Counted from the first letter of the stretch, positions 37,694 to 46,660 are shown. The stretch is DNA of 64,000 nucleotides from an uncultured Butyricimonas sp. (GCA_944320555.1 CALUHX010000012.1:1-64000); one strand, 5' to 3'. Program-made: numbers and translations. The notes: generated from the sequence alone by a model not told the origin.

Positions 37694-38815
37694 TTATTTT
37701 ATTAACAAGGTACCTTCTATTAACTCAAGTTTCACATCAACTAATTTTTCAATTGCCTTTAACAAACTTGCGAGATTCTCTTCTTTCAATACATAACAAG
37801 AAATTCGTTTATCCCTTAATGTATCATTAACATACATAATATTAAAGTCATACCACTCTGACAAACGCACCAAGAAATACTCTAACGATACGTTGTCAAA
37901 AACAAAAGCGCCATCTTGCCATGCCACATAAAGCTCAGATTGTACTTCCCTTATTGCCACTTCCCCTGTCTGTAAATCATAACTTGCCATTTGAGAAGGT
38001 TTTAATTTATACTCCTTTCCTCCATCTTTTAATGAAACACTCACACTACCTTCCACAAGAACTGTTTCCTCTTTACTTTCTCCCCGAGTATTCACATTAA
38101 ATTCCGTACCTAATACTTTGATTGTTTGATTAGGAGTATGTACTAAAAAAGGACTCTCTTCATTTTTAGCGACTTTAAAATATGCCTCTCCAACAAGAAA
38201 AACTTCTCTTGATTTACACATAGAAGTCATATATTTTAATCGAGAGTTTGCATTCAAATTAATCGTTGTCCCATCTTCAAGCCGAAATGTAAACGTTTTT
38301 TTCATCGGTACTATTATCTCTCTACACTCATCTTTTGCCTCTATCGTCTTCGAGAAAGCACGAGCCAACGTATCAATTGTTTTTGACAACACGATTGTTT
38401 CTTTTTCTAATTCATTCAACACAATAGAGTCTCCTGAAGACAAAACAAGAGTCACATTAGGTTCTACAACTACGTCACTATTTAGAAGTCTTTCCCCGAC
38501 AGGAACAAACCATGCGACAGCATACATCACCAACAATACTGCCGCAATGCTTCCAAACATTCCCAAACGCACCAAATATTTCCGTCTCTTTTTTCTCCTT
38601 AACACATTTTCCATCGCAGCTACAACATCTAAACTTTCATCAAAACGTAATTTCTGCTCCACAAAATTTCTACTTGTAAATTTTTTAAACAACATCAAAT
38701 GTCTTGGAGATTTTCTCATCCAAATCTCCAATTCCTGCCTCTCTTGTGAAGACAATGTCTTATTCAAGTAAGATCCTATTAATTTTGCAATATGAGTAAT
38801 ATCTTTTATTTTCAT
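37694..38815 (-). CDS. FecR family anti-sigma factor (island operon)
   Basis: 373 residues. A short cytosolic N-terminus with a leucine-rich helix should bind the sigma factor. One membrane helix (FGSIAAVLLVMYAVAWFV) is near residue 90. The periplasmic FecR domain shows TFRLEDGTTINLNANSRLKY and VEGSVSVSLKDG. A C-terminal DUF4974-like domain (about 300-373) should dock to the STN domain of SusC. It opens the operon, which is unusual because no sigma gene precedes it. A 23-bp palindrome lies 31 bases upstream. Confidence 0.92.
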   Translation of the reverse strand: MKIKDITHIAKLIGSYLNKTLSSQERQELEIWMRKSPRHLMLFKKFTSRNFVEQKLRFDESLDVVAAMENVLRRKKRRKYLVRLGMFGSIAAVLLVMYAVAWFVPVGERLLNSDVVVEPNVTLVLSSGDSIVLNELEKETIVLSKTIDTLARAFSKTIEAKDECREIIVPMKKTFTFRLEDGTTINLNANSRLKYMTSMCKSREVFLVGEAYFKVAKNEESPFLVHTPNQTIKVLGTEFNVNTRGESKEETVLVEGSVSVSLKDGGKEYKLKPSQMASYDLQTGEVAIREVQSELYVAWQDGAFVFDNVSLEYFLVRLSEWYDFNIMYVNDTLRDKRISCYVLKEENLASLLKAIEKLVDVKLELIEGTLLIK

Positions 38816-38845
38816 AATCTTGTTTTACAATAAAACGAACAACTC

Positions 38846-38868
38846 TTCAAAAAGTGGCACTTTTTGAA
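38846..38868. promoter_or_regulatory. perfect 23-bp palindrome between fecR and the unknown gene
   Basis: TTCAAAAAGTG and CACTTTTTGAA (11-bp arms) face each other around one G. It lies 31 bp upstream of the fecR ATG and just outside the AT-rich region boundary. The arms are too close for a stable hairpin with a normal loop, so a dimeric DNA-binding protein is more likely than a terminator. An imperfect -7 box (TATTTTTC, minus strand) stands next to it. Confidence 0.5.
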
Positions 38869-38908
38869 AAATATTTTTCCCAGAGAGTGGATTTTCAAGT
38901 TTATGGCT

Positions 38909-38916
38909 TATTTTTG
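38909..38916 (+). promoter_or_regulatory. -7 box for the unknown gene at 38948
   Basis: TATTTTTG (exact TAnnTTTG) on the plus strand. Transcription would start near 38923, so the first open-frame ATG at 38864 cannot be the start of the protein. Confidence 0.5.
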
Positions 38917-38947
38917 CCGCAAAAGACATTGTATGTTTGTAGAGAAT

Positions 38948-39715
38948 ATGCCATCACGGGCCATGTTTTTAGAGGCTCAACGAGACACGACGGGCATGGA
39001 GTCGCGAAACGACAATTTTCTGGAAGCCCGCCGCAAGGAAATCCTGCGTTCCAAACATTTCCCGTTGCAATACACTTCCAAATGGAAGTCGCCATTCACA
39101 CGCAACGTCTGGAACATCACGCTGACCATCAAAGACAAATCCGCGTTCTACGCACCGGAAGTGTTCTGCTATTGCCGATTCAACACGCATTGGGGTGTGG
39201 ATGTGATATTTCCCAATTACGATCCGGTGGATGGCCGCCTCGAAGTGGTCCATATCACCACCCATTTTTTCAAACGCTACCGCACCCGCTATCTCGCTTT
39301 TCAGAAGAAAGATTTACAAGGCGTAGATGTCGTGGAAGAATTTATCCAGGCTAACGCCTTGATTCATTTCCCTTCCCACAAATCCGTCGGACATTTCACT
39401 TGCTGCGTGACCGGCGGAATCGCATTCGGAGAATACGACGGAGATATCACCCGGTTCACCACTTTCGTCTCTTACGAAATGCTCAAGAAAATACAAGAGA
39501 AGGTCTTGCACAGCGGCATCGAAAACCAAAAACGGTACAACGCGTTCATGGAAGACCCCGGCATGCAGCCTTACAAGCAATTTGAACTGCAAGGCCGCAT
39601 ATCCAGTCCTGGACGCTTCCCGTCCCTCTCTCAAAAAGACATCGACAAGTTCATACAAGAAAACCCCAACACGAAACGCTTGGCCGACATTTTCTACAAA
39701 GACGAGGAGGGATGA
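38948..39715 (+). CDS. protein of unknown function
   Basis: 255 residues from the ATG at 38948; an ATG at 38933 is a possible alternative. The promoter box at 38909 rules out the more upstream ones. No signal peptide or membrane segment is seen. The protein is rich in aromatics and histidines (VHITTHFFKRYRTRYLAFQ, HFPSHKSVGHFTCCV) and has a Cys pair in HFTCCV. Its C-terminus is charged and helical. I do not recognise a family. It has GC-rich codon use like the genes to its right, unlike the operon on its left, and ends 11 bases from the convergent sialidase gene. Metal binding through the His/Cys residues is possible but not shown. Confidence 0.72.
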   Translation: MPSRAMFLEAQRDTTGMESRNDNFLEARRKEILRSKHFPLQYTSKWKSPFTRNVWNITLTIKDKSAFYAPEVFCYCRFNTHWGVDVIFPNYDPVDGRLEVVHITTHFFKRYRTRYLAFQKKDLQGVDVVEEFIQANALIHFPSHKSVGHFTCCVTGGIAFGEYDGDITRFTTFVSYEMLKKIQEKVLHSGIENQKRYNAFMEDPGMQPYKQFELQGRISSPGRFPSLSQKDIDKFIQENPNTKRLADIFYKDEEG

Positions 39716-39726
39716 CCCGCCTCATA

Positions 39727-41355
39727 CTATCTCACAATGTCTTTCAACTTAACCGCCTGAAAAGTCATGTTGGCCACACTACTCTCGTAGAGAATGCCTA
39801 CCGTCTCTCTGTCTATCATCGTCAAACAGGAATATCCCCAACCATACCCCTCATCCAACAGCAATTGATGCTCCGGCAGCCAAGTCTCGCCTCCGTCAAG
39901 ACTGACTTTGATTGTTATGTTCTTGCGTTCATTGGTCGTGTTCGGATTTGAGAAAATCAACAAATCCCTCCCCAGCACATTATCTTCCGCCGCCACGCGA
40001 ATCAGACTCGCCATGCACACCGGATCCTGCAACGCCTTGCGCGAGGAAACATGCTCCCGCCAACTCAGCCCCATATCCTCCGTCACAGCCACAGCCCGGC
40101 TTCCTCCCCGGTTATCCCGCATATTCAGCATCAACACGCCGGGTTCCAATTCAACCACCTGCGCCTCCGTGGTGTTTTCCCTTGCCGGCCGATGCAAACG
40201 CCAGGTCTGTCCCCGGTCTTCACTATACATAATCCCGGCGTGAGGGACTCGTCTCTCGTCTATGAATTGAATCGGGAACACCAACATGCCGTTTTCCATC
40301 GTGATTCCCCGTCCCGGGCCTTGCAATAAAAAAAACCATTCAGGCAATTTCACCTGCTCGGTCAGGTTTATCGGCCCGGACCATGTTTTCCCGTCATCCT
40401 CGCTTTTCACCGCGAGCAATTGAGCCGTGGCCTGCTTGCTCATTCCTTGGCGAGAAGTTCCCCACGCCCGCTGATTTCCCATCCCATGCGTCCACGCCGC
40501 GACAATCCACACCGTGTTCGTTTTCTCGTCCACCAATATCGCAGGATCCCCCACTCCATTTTGAGCCGAAGGCAATCCTTCGTTTTCTCCCAACGCCAAA
40601 GGAATTCTCATCTTTTCCCAACTCTTTCCCCCATCCGTGCTGCGGCTCAATCCCACGTCGATATGCTCTTGCAAATCCGCCGCCCCGTTATGCCGCACAT
40701 CATACACGCCCAACAATGTCCCCTTCTCCGTGGTCACCAAACCGGGAATGCGGTATGCGGCGACCCCGTCGTCCCCCGCATGGCGCACCCCCACTCCCAT
40801 TCGGTGAACAATGCGCTCCGGCGACACCAGCCGCACATCCGCCTCCCTTCCATCCACCCTTATCCCTTCTATCCGAACGGAGACTTTCGTAAGCAACGAC
40901 GTCCTCGGTTTCATTCTCAAACTTATCCAAAAGAAGTTACGTCCAGGAAACAACTTTTGTCCACTCCGCAGCACGACCTCTTTCCGCACATTCCGTTCCT
41001 CCGACTGCAACACGGAGTAAGAAGGATTGGCCTTCAATGTCCTTCCCGGAGCAAAAGCCGAAATATAATCCACCGGGGCGAACCGTCCTTTCCCATAATC
41101 TTGCCTGGCTTCCGTCCCTCCGTAATACAATTTCACCGCCTTGATTTCCCTCATCGGCACCTCGTCGCCAAAACGCAGGCGCACTTCATCCATGAGTTCA
41201 CCTCCCGACGCGTCAATTCGAACATAAAACAACACATTGTCTTCCCGCTCAATCAACACAGGCACCCGCGCCTCTTTCACGAACACCGTGTCCACGGCTT
41301 CCGTCGGAAGGACTCCCGCGAACAACAACAGCAACAATATAAAACAACTTTTCAT
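39727..41355 (-). CDS. exo-alpha-sialidase (GH33 type) with N-terminal lectin-like domain
   Basis: 542 residues from the ATG at 41355, with a signal peptide (MKSCFILLLLLFAGVLPTEA). An N-terminal beta-sandwich of the sialidase N-terminal kind lies around residues 25-165. The six-bladed propeller starts with YRIPGLV (the RIP arginine) and the acid/base region DVRHN. Five Asp boxes follow: STDGGKSW, SEDDGKTW, SEDRGQTW, TEDMGLSW and SLDGGETW. A late Tyr/Glu pair in ILYES fits the nucleophile region. It should release sialic acid from host glycans in the periplasm or at the surface. No sialic acid catabolic genes are in the window. Confidence 0.92.
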   Translation of the reverse strand: MKSCFILLLLLFAGVLPTEAVDTVFVKEARVPVLIEREDNVLFYVRIDASGGELMDEVRLRFGDEVPMREIKAVKLYYGGTEARQDYGKGRFAPVDYISAFAPGRTLKANPSYSVLQSEERNVRKEVVLRSGQKLFPGRNFFWISLRMKPRTSLLTKVSVRIEGIRVDGREADVRLVSPERIVHRMGVGVRHAGDDGVAAYRIPGLVTTEKGTLLGVYDVRHNGAADLQEHIDVGLSRSTDGGKSWEKMRIPLALGENEGLPSAQNGVGDPAILVDEKTNTVWIVAAWTHGMGNQRAWGTSRQGMSKQATAQLLAVKSEDDGKTWSGPINLTEQVKLPEWFFLLQGPGRGITMENGMLVFPIQFIDERRVPHAGIMYSEDRGQTWRLHRPARENTTEAQVVELEPGVLMLNMRDNRGGSRAVAVTEDMGLSWREHVSSRKALQDPVCMASLIRVAAEDNVLGRDLLIFSNPNTTNERKNITIKVSLDGGETWLPEHQLLLDEGYGWGYSCLTMIDRETVGILYESSVANMTFQAVKLKDIVR

Positions 41356-41406
41356 ACACACATATATCCAAACGACAATCATTATTTCCCGCAATCACAC
41401 AAAACA

Positions 41407-41431
41407 GGGGAAGGCGCACAAGTCCTTCCCC
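41407..41431 (-). terminator. terminator of the etfB-etfA-acyl-CoA dehydrogenase operon
   Basis: GGGGAAGG (41407-41414) pairs with CCTTCCCC (41424-41431) around a nine-base loop; T-rich sequence follows on the minus strand. It begins 26 bases past the dehydrogenase stop. Confidence 0.7.
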
Positions 41432-41456
41432 CGCAATCTTTCCGCTATAAAAGCTG

Positions 41457-43163
41457 TCACTTTTTATAAAGTCCCAAATCTTTATACTCGAAATTATTGA
41501 TAAACGCGGCATGGCTGGCGACTTTCGCCTGACCGTATTTGACAAAAATCTCGGCGGATTTACAGAAACGCTCATCCCGTTGGGAATCGAGCAACAGCAG
41601 GTAGCCGATAATCACATAACCTGCCATCTCCACCAACCGGCGGGCTTGAAAATCCACATATTCCGGCTCTCCGACGGCCGTCACCTTTGCCACAGCGGCC
41701 TCGTACACGGCAGTCATGCCTTTCAATGTGTCGCGCACGAAATCCTGCTCCGGCCGTATCTCTGCCTTCTCGTATTCCTCGCGGATATGCTTGGCATATT
41801 GGCCCGTGGTCACGCCGCGAATAGCAGCCACCACCTGCAATTGGGACGTCCCCTCGTAAATGTTCGTGATACGGGCGTCCCGCACCAGCCGCTCCACCGG
41901 ATAATCTTTCATATACCCGGACCCGCCGTGTATCTGCAATGCGTCATACGCTATCTGATTGGCGTATTCACTGGCGAACAATTTCAACAACGGAGTGTAA
42001 ACATCCGCCAAACGTTGATATTTCTTCATCTCCTCGCGTTCTTCTTTCGTCAAGGAGCGCTCGGCGGAAATATGCGTGTACGCCTTGTACATGTCCACAA
42101 AACGGCTCGTCTCATACAAAATGGAACGGGCGCCCTGCAACTTGGCCTCCATGTTGGTCAACATCTCATAAACGGCAGGGAATTCAATGATTGCCTTCCC
42201 GAACTGACGACGCTCCTGTGCGTACTTCAATCCCTCGCGGTAAGCCGCCTCGGCAATCCCCACGGACTGAGCGCCGACTCCCAGCCGCGCTCCGTTCATC
42301 AAAGACATCACATACTTAATCAACCCTAACTTGCGTTCGCCCACCAACTCTGCCGGAGCGTCTTTAAACACCAACTCGCAAGTGGGGGAACCTTTAATTC
42401 CCAACTTGTTTTCAATGCGCCGCACCGTCATTCCGCCATTGGCCCGGTCATATATGAACATAGACAATCCGCGGCCGTCATGCGTGCCTTCCTCCGAACG
42501 GGCCAACACCAAAGAAATTTGCGCGTCGCCATTCGTGATGAAACGCTTCACTCCGTTCAGATACCACTTGCCGGTCTCCGCGTCATAAGAAGCCTTCAAT
42601 TGAACAGACTGCAGGTCAGAACCGGCGTCCGGCTCCGTCAAATCCATCGCGTACGTGTCGCCCTTTGCCGCGCGAGGCAGGAAACGACGCTTCTGATCCT
42701 CGTTCGCAAACTCGTGAATCGTCTCGGCGCAATCCTGCAATCCCCAGATATTGGCAAAACCGGCGTCCCCGCGGGAGACAAGCTCCTCGGCCATCACGTA
42801 AGGCACTATCGGGAAATTCAATCCGTCATACTCCCGGGGCAACGACATGCCATACAAGCCGGCCTGCACCAACACATCGTGATTCCGTTGAGTGCCGGGA
42901 GCGTATTTCACGCGCCCGGCAATCACTTGTGGTCCCTCGTGATCCACGCCCTCCGCGTTCTCGGCCAACACATCGCCGCAAATTTCGCCCACGATATCCA
43001 ACACCCGGTCATAATTATCCATCGCGTCTTCGAAGTCACGAGGTGCGGTGTCGCATTTCCCCGCGTCCGCAAAATCACGCTCCTTCAGCGCGACAATCTT
43101 TTTCATCAAAGGATGTCCCAAATGGAACTTCAAATCCTCATTGTCTGTATAGAAATTAGCCAT
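41457..43163 (-). CDS. acyl-CoA dehydrogenase (butyryl-CoA dehydrogenase type)
   Basis: 568 residues, longer than the usual 380, with an extra C-terminal domain as in the larger bacterial ACADs. The FAD/substrate segments AMDLTEPDAGSDLQSVQ and KRFITNGDAQISLVLARSE are clear, and ITNIYEGTSQLQ supplies the catalytic Glu. It is 16 bases behind etfA in one operon. In anaerobic Bacteroidales with butyrate pathways, such genes with EtfAB reduce crotonyl-CoA to butyryl-CoA. No crotonase or other beta-oxidation gene is present in the window, so the direction (butyrate formation or fatty-acid oxidation) remains open. Confidence 0.9.
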   Translation of the reverse strand: MANFYTDNEDLKFHLGHPLMKKIVALKERDFADAGKCDTAPRDFEDAMDNYDRVLDIVGEICGDVLAENAEGVDHEGPQVIAGRVKYAPGTQRNHDVLVQAGLYGMSLPREYDGLNFPIVPYVMAEELVSRGDAGFANIWGLQDCAETIHEFANEDQKRRFLPRAAKGDTYAMDLTEPDAGSDLQSVQLKASYDAETGKWYLNGVKRFITNGDAQISLVLARSEEGTHDGRGLSMFIYDRANGGMTVRRIENKLGIKGSPTCELVFKDAPAELVGERKLGLIKYVMSLMNGARLGVGAQSVGIAEAAYREGLKYAQERRQFGKAIIEFPAVYEMLTNMEAKLQGARSILYETSRFVDMYKAYTHISAERSLTKEEREEMKKYQRLADVYTPLLKLFASEYANQIAYDALQIHGGSGYMKDYPVERLVRDARITNIYEGTSQLQVVAAIRGVTTGQYAKHIREEYEKAEIRPEQDFVRDTLKGMTAVYEAAVAKVTAVGEPEYVDFQARRLVEMAGYVIIGYLLLLDSQRDERFCKSAEIFVKYGQAKVASHAAFINNFEYKDLGLYKK

Positions 43164-43179
43164 ACTCTTTAAATTAAAA

Positions 43180-44199
43180 TCACTTGCTGTTTTTCTTGTA
43201 ATACTGAATCATTTTCGGGATGACCACGTTCAAGTCTCCCGTGATAACATAATCGGCGAACTTGTTAATCGGAGCGTTCGGGTCCGTGTTGATGGCTATC
43301 ACCATGGACGACTCCTCCATGCCGGCAGTATGCTGAATCTGCCCGGAAATGCCGCATGCGATGTACAACTTCGGACGCACCGTCGTGCCCGTTTGTCCAA
43401 TCTGCCGCTCGTGTTCACAGAAACCGGCATCGACCGCCGCACGCGAGGCTCCCACTTCCGCGCCCAACACGTCCGCCAATTCATACAGCAAATTAAAATT
43501 CTCTTTGGAACCCACGCCGTAACCTCCGGCCACGATTATCGGAGCCGCCTTCAGGTTCACTTTCGATTTCTCCATATGCCGCTCGATTATTCTCACCACC
43601 AAATCCGCGTCCTCCAACCAAGCGTCCACGTCCAGTCTTTTCACTTCTCCCTTGTAATTGGCATCCAGCACCTCTTTCCTCATCACGCCCTCACGCACGG
43701 TGGCCATCTGCGGACGACAATCCGGATTCACAATCGTGGCCACGATGTTGCCGCCGAACGCCGGACGAATCTGATACAACAAATTCTGGTATTCTTTTCC
43801 GCTCTTCACGTCCTTGTAATCGCCTATCTCCAGACTTGTGCAATCCGCCGTCAGTCCGCTGTGCAGGAACGAGGACACCCGCGGGCCCAAATCCCGGCCC
43901 ACGCTCGTGGCGCCCATCAAGGCCACCTGCGGTTTCTCCCGCTCAAACAAACGGACCAGCATCTTGGCATGCGGCAGCGTCGAATAAGGAGCCAACCGCT
44001 CGTCGTCGCCGACCCACACCACGTCCGTCCCATAAGGGAATATCTGTTTCTCCACGCCTTGCAAACCATGTCCCAAGGCCACAGCCTCCAATTTCACGCC
44101 CAATTTATTGGCAAGAGTGCGTCCTTTCGTGAGCAACTCCAAGCTCACATCGGCCACCACACCCTCTTCTATTTCGCAGTATACAAATACGCTATTCAT
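43180..44199 (-). CDS. etfA: electron transfer flavoprotein alpha subunit
   Basis: 339 residues. The N-terminal domain gives VFVYCEIEEG, and the C-terminal FAD domain shows GGYGVGSKENF and the FAD motif TGTTVRPKLYIACGISGQIQ with INTDPNAPI. It forms the heterodimer with EtfB that passes electrons between the acyl-CoA dehydrogenase and another carrier. It lies 18 bases behind etfB and 16 before the dehydrogenase. Confidence 0.95.
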   Translation of the reverse strand: MNSVFVYCEIEEGVVADVSLELLTKGRTLANKLGVKLEAVALGHGLQGVEKQIFPYGTDVVWVGDDERLAPYSTLPHAKMLVRLFEREKPQVALMGATSVGRDLGPRVSSFLHSGLTADCTSLEIGDYKDVKSGKEYQNLLYQIRPAFGGNIVATIVNPDCRPQMATVREGVMRKEVLDANYKGEVKRLDVDAWLEDADLVVRIIERHMEKSKVNLKAAPIIVAGGYGVGSKENFNLLYELADVLGAEVGASRAAVDAGFCEHERQIGQTGTTVRPKLYIACGISGQIQHTAGMEESSMVIAINTDPNAPINKFADYVITGDLNVVIPKMIQYYKKNSK

Positions 44200-44217
44200 T
44201 ATCTTAACCTTTAATAA

Positions 44218-45090
44218 TTATCCAATCGTGTGATTCGTTATCAACTCTTTCATCATGGCGTCAATGTCCGCGTCATTGGGCGCAAGCACTTTGGCCTCCT
44301 TGGCTTGGAACACCACATTCTCGATATTCTTCACCTTTGTGGGCGAACCGCTCAAACCCAATTCATTGGAATCGCAAGTGATATCGTTCACGCTCCATTC
44401 CGTCAGTTTCAAATAAGGACGCTCGTTCAGCAATTGCATGTAGTCCTCTCCCGCCTCCTGCACCTCTTGGGCGGCTCTCGCATACTTGTATTTCATCACG
44501 AAACGGGCGTTCCTCGGACGACACTCGGCAGCCGAGCCGTTCACCGTCACCACGCACGGCATGGGACATTCCACGACTTCGATTCCCCGCTCCAAACGAC
44601 GCTTGATTGTCAGTCGTCCGTTTTCGCATCTTTCAATATTTTCAGCGTATGTCACTTGCGGCAAACGCAATTTCTCCGCCACTTGCGGCCCCACCTGAGC
44701 CGTGTCGCCGTCGATAGCCTGCCTGCCGCAAATAATCAAATCATATTCCAAATTGCGCAAAGCGCAGGACAGCGCGTAAGAAGTGGCCAGCGTGTCCGAC
44801 CCGGCGAACGCCCTGTCCGACAAAAGGTATCCGCCGTCAGCCCCGCGATACATCGCCTCACGGATAATCTCGGCGGCCCGGCCCGGCCCCATTGTCAGGA
44901 TATGCACGGTCGTCCCCTCTATCATATCTTTTAATCTCAAAGCCTGCTCGAGAGCATTCAAATCCTCCGGATTGAAGATGGCAGGCAACGCTGCCCTGTT
45001 TACAGTTCCGTCTGCTTTCATCGCATCTTTCCCCACGTTTCTCGTGTCGGGAACCTGCTTGGCAAGAACAACAATTTTTAGTCCTTTCAT
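44218..45090 (-). CDS. etfB: electron transfer flavoprotein beta subunit
   Basis: 290 residues from the ATG at 45090 (MKGLKIVVLAKQVPDTRNVG), the usual EtfB N-terminus; the open frame above it has no family likeness. NPEDLNALEQAL, ICGRQAIDGDTAQVGP and YAENIE follow as in EtfB. It heads the operon. An imperfect box (TATCTTTA on the minus strand at 45193-45200) lies about 100 bases upstream. Whether the pair supports electron bifurcation cannot be told from the sequence by eye. Confidence 0.95.
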   Translation of the reverse strand: MKGLKIVVLAKQVPDTRNVGKDAMKADGTVNRAALPAIFNPEDLNALEQALRLKDMIEGTTVHILTMGPGRAAEIIREAMYRGADGGYLLSDRAFAGSDTLATSYALSCALRNLEYDLIICGRQAIDGDTAQVGPQVAEKLRLPQVTYAENIERCENGRLTIKRRLERGIEVVECPMPCVVTVNGSAAECRPRNARFVMKYKYARAAQEVQEAGEDYMQLLNERPYLKLTEWSVNDITCDSNELGLSGSPTKVKNIENVVFQAKEAKVLAPNDADIDAMMKELITNHTIG

Positions 45091-45368
45091 GTTATCTACT
45101 GTTTTTTGATTAACGCCATGAAACACCTTTCTGCCAACATCCACACGGGCTTCCACGGCCTTCATGTCCATAAATTTCCAAAATTCAGAGCGTAAAGATA
45201 TAATTTCAAGTCGTAAATACAAAATCTCTCCCGCAATTTACCCAATTTGAGAACTTCCTAACAAATTTTATTGCCCCCGCAATCAGGCATTTTTCCTTCA
45301 AATCTCGCTCTCGGAAATATTCGCCACAAAAAAGCACCCGCCCGCGCCAGAATATATTTCTAAAATAT

Positions 45369-45376
45369 TATCTTTG
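45369..45376 (+). promoter_or_regulatory. -7 box on the plus strand with no protein gene behind it
   Basis: TATCTTTG, an exact TAnnTTTG match, read away from etfB and toward the end of the second fecR gene. No TTG is at the ideal distance. Confidence 0.45.
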
Positions 45377-45381
45377 TATAA

Positions 45382-45476
45382 TAAGATTACACATTATGAA
45401 TAGTTTCCGCTTGCCTATGGACCTATTCATTTTATCTTGCAAAGATGAAGATGTTGGCGCGTCTTCATCTTTTTTA
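45382..45476 (+). ncRNA. candidate small RNA between etfB and the orphan fecR
   Basis: A transcript from the box at 45369 would start near 45382 and meet an intrinsic terminator at 45441-45476, giving about 95 nt. No protein gene on this strand fits: an ATG at 45396 runs open through the terminator into sequence antisense to fecR, so it is not a credible coding region. The terminator is shared with the fecR gene on the other strand. The case rests on promoter and terminator geometry only. Confidence 0.35.
45441..45476. terminator. perfect hairpin terminator, stronger on the plus strand
   Basis: AAAGATGAAGA (45441-45451) pairs with TCTTCATCTTT (45462-45472) around a ten-base loop. On the plus strand it runs into a T tract (45470-45475); on the minus strand it comes directly after the fecR stop codon at 45474 with a shorter T tract. 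Confidence 0.75.
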
Positions 45477-46616
45477 TTTGCCAATCACAACCGTTTTGCC
45501 GTTCACCGAGAAACGGGCCTCCGAAATCTTTTCGAACGAACGGAACAATTCCCGCACGTCCTTGTACCTCTTCAGGTTGCCGGACAGGCGCACGTCGCGC
45601 AAATCCCCGTTTTGGAAAAACACCTCCAAATCATACCAGCGCGCCAGCTTGTCCATAATGCTTTCCAGCGTCTCGTCCTTGAAAACGAAGTCGCCCGTCC
45701 GCCACGCCACGTAAGGCAACACGTCCACCTCCTGCGAACGCATCGACCCATCCGCCTTCACAAACACGCCTAACTGATTTGGCTCCAGCCTCATTTCTTC
45801 CTCCCCGTGCCTCATCCCCACGGCTCCCCTCACCAAAACGGTCTCCACCCGTCCCTCCTGCTGGGTGCTCACGTTGAATTCCGTTCCATAAACCCGCACG
45901 CTCATTCCCTCCACCTCCACCACGAACGGTCGGGTACTGTCCGTCGCCACGCTGAAATACGCCTCCCCTTTCAAATAAACGGCGCGCTTGTCCCCCGAGA
46001 AACGGGCCGGATAGCGCAACTCGCTCTCCGCGTTCAGCCACACTTGGCTTCCGTCCGCCAGCTCCAAGGAAAACTCGCCGCCTCTCGGCACCTCTATCCG
46101 ATTCATCACCCGGCCAGTGTCCCGGCTTTCGGCTTGAGCCTCGTAAGCCACGTTGCCGTCCTCGCTCACACGAATCGCCGTCCCGTCCTGTTCCGTCAAC
46201 TCCCGGGCGAGCGTGTCCATCACCACCTTCTCTCCCGACGACAGGTGCAACACGGCCCGGGGACGCCCCGGCTCTATCACCGGCAACTGAGCGACAGGTC
46301 TCCGTTCCGGCTCCCGCTCCTGCGACAGCCATCCCCCGACGCTCAACAACAAAATTGCGGCCGCAGCCACTCCCGTCCACGTCCACATTCGCCGACGCCT
46401 CGTCAACCGTCGGCGCAATTCCTCAAACGACGTTTTCACCATTTCCGCCCTCATCCCCCACTCTATCCACAAGTGCAAACGCTGGAACCGCTTAAAATAA
46501 GCGGCATTCTTCTCGTCACGCTCCACCCATTCCTCGACCGCCCTCCTCTCCTCCGGCGTGGACTCCTTCAGCAGGTAACGCAACAATTGCTCGTCTATCT
46601 CGTCTCGTTCTATCAT
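45474..46616 (-). CDS. FecR family anti-sigma factor (orphan pair)
   Basis: 380 residues. A cytosolic N-terminus with basic helices is followed by a membrane helix (TWTGVAAAAILLLSVGGWL) near residue 95. The periplasmic FecR domain contains EFSLELADGSQVWLNAESEL and VLVRGAVGMRHGEE; the C-terminal DUF4974-like domain (about 300-380) ends with VNGKTVVIGK. It is 44 bases behind an ECF sigma gene, as usual. However, no SusC/SusD genes follow: a terminator stands directly behind it and the next gene is etfB. GC-rich codon use differs from the fecR at 37694. Confidence 0.92.
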   Translation of the reverse strand: MIERDEIDEQLLRYLLKESTPEERRAVEEWVERDEKNAAYFKRFQRLHLWIEWGMRAEMVKTSFEELRRRLTRRRRMWTWTGVAAAAILLLSVGGWLSQEREPERRPVAQLPVIEPGRPRAVLHLSSGEKVVMDTLARELTEQDGTAIRVSEDGNVAYEAQAESRDTGRVMNRIEVPRGGEFSLELADGSQVWLNAESELRYPARFSGDKRAVYLKGEAYFSVATDSTRPFVVEVEGMSVRVYGTEFNVSTQQEGRVETVLVRGAVGMRHGEEEMRLEPNQLGVFVKADGSMRSQEVDVLPYVAWRTGDFVFKDETLESIMDKLARWYDLEVFFQNGDLRDVRLSGNLKRYKDVRELFRSFEKISEARFSVNGKTVVIGK

Positions 46617-46660
46617 ATCACATGCGTATTTCTACACATAATACAGCCAAGAGACAAAAA

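Noticed and set aside
45396..45773. Plus-strand frame behind the box at 45369
   Set aside because: It runs through a perfect terminator and is antisense to fecR for most of its length. A short RNA is a better reading.
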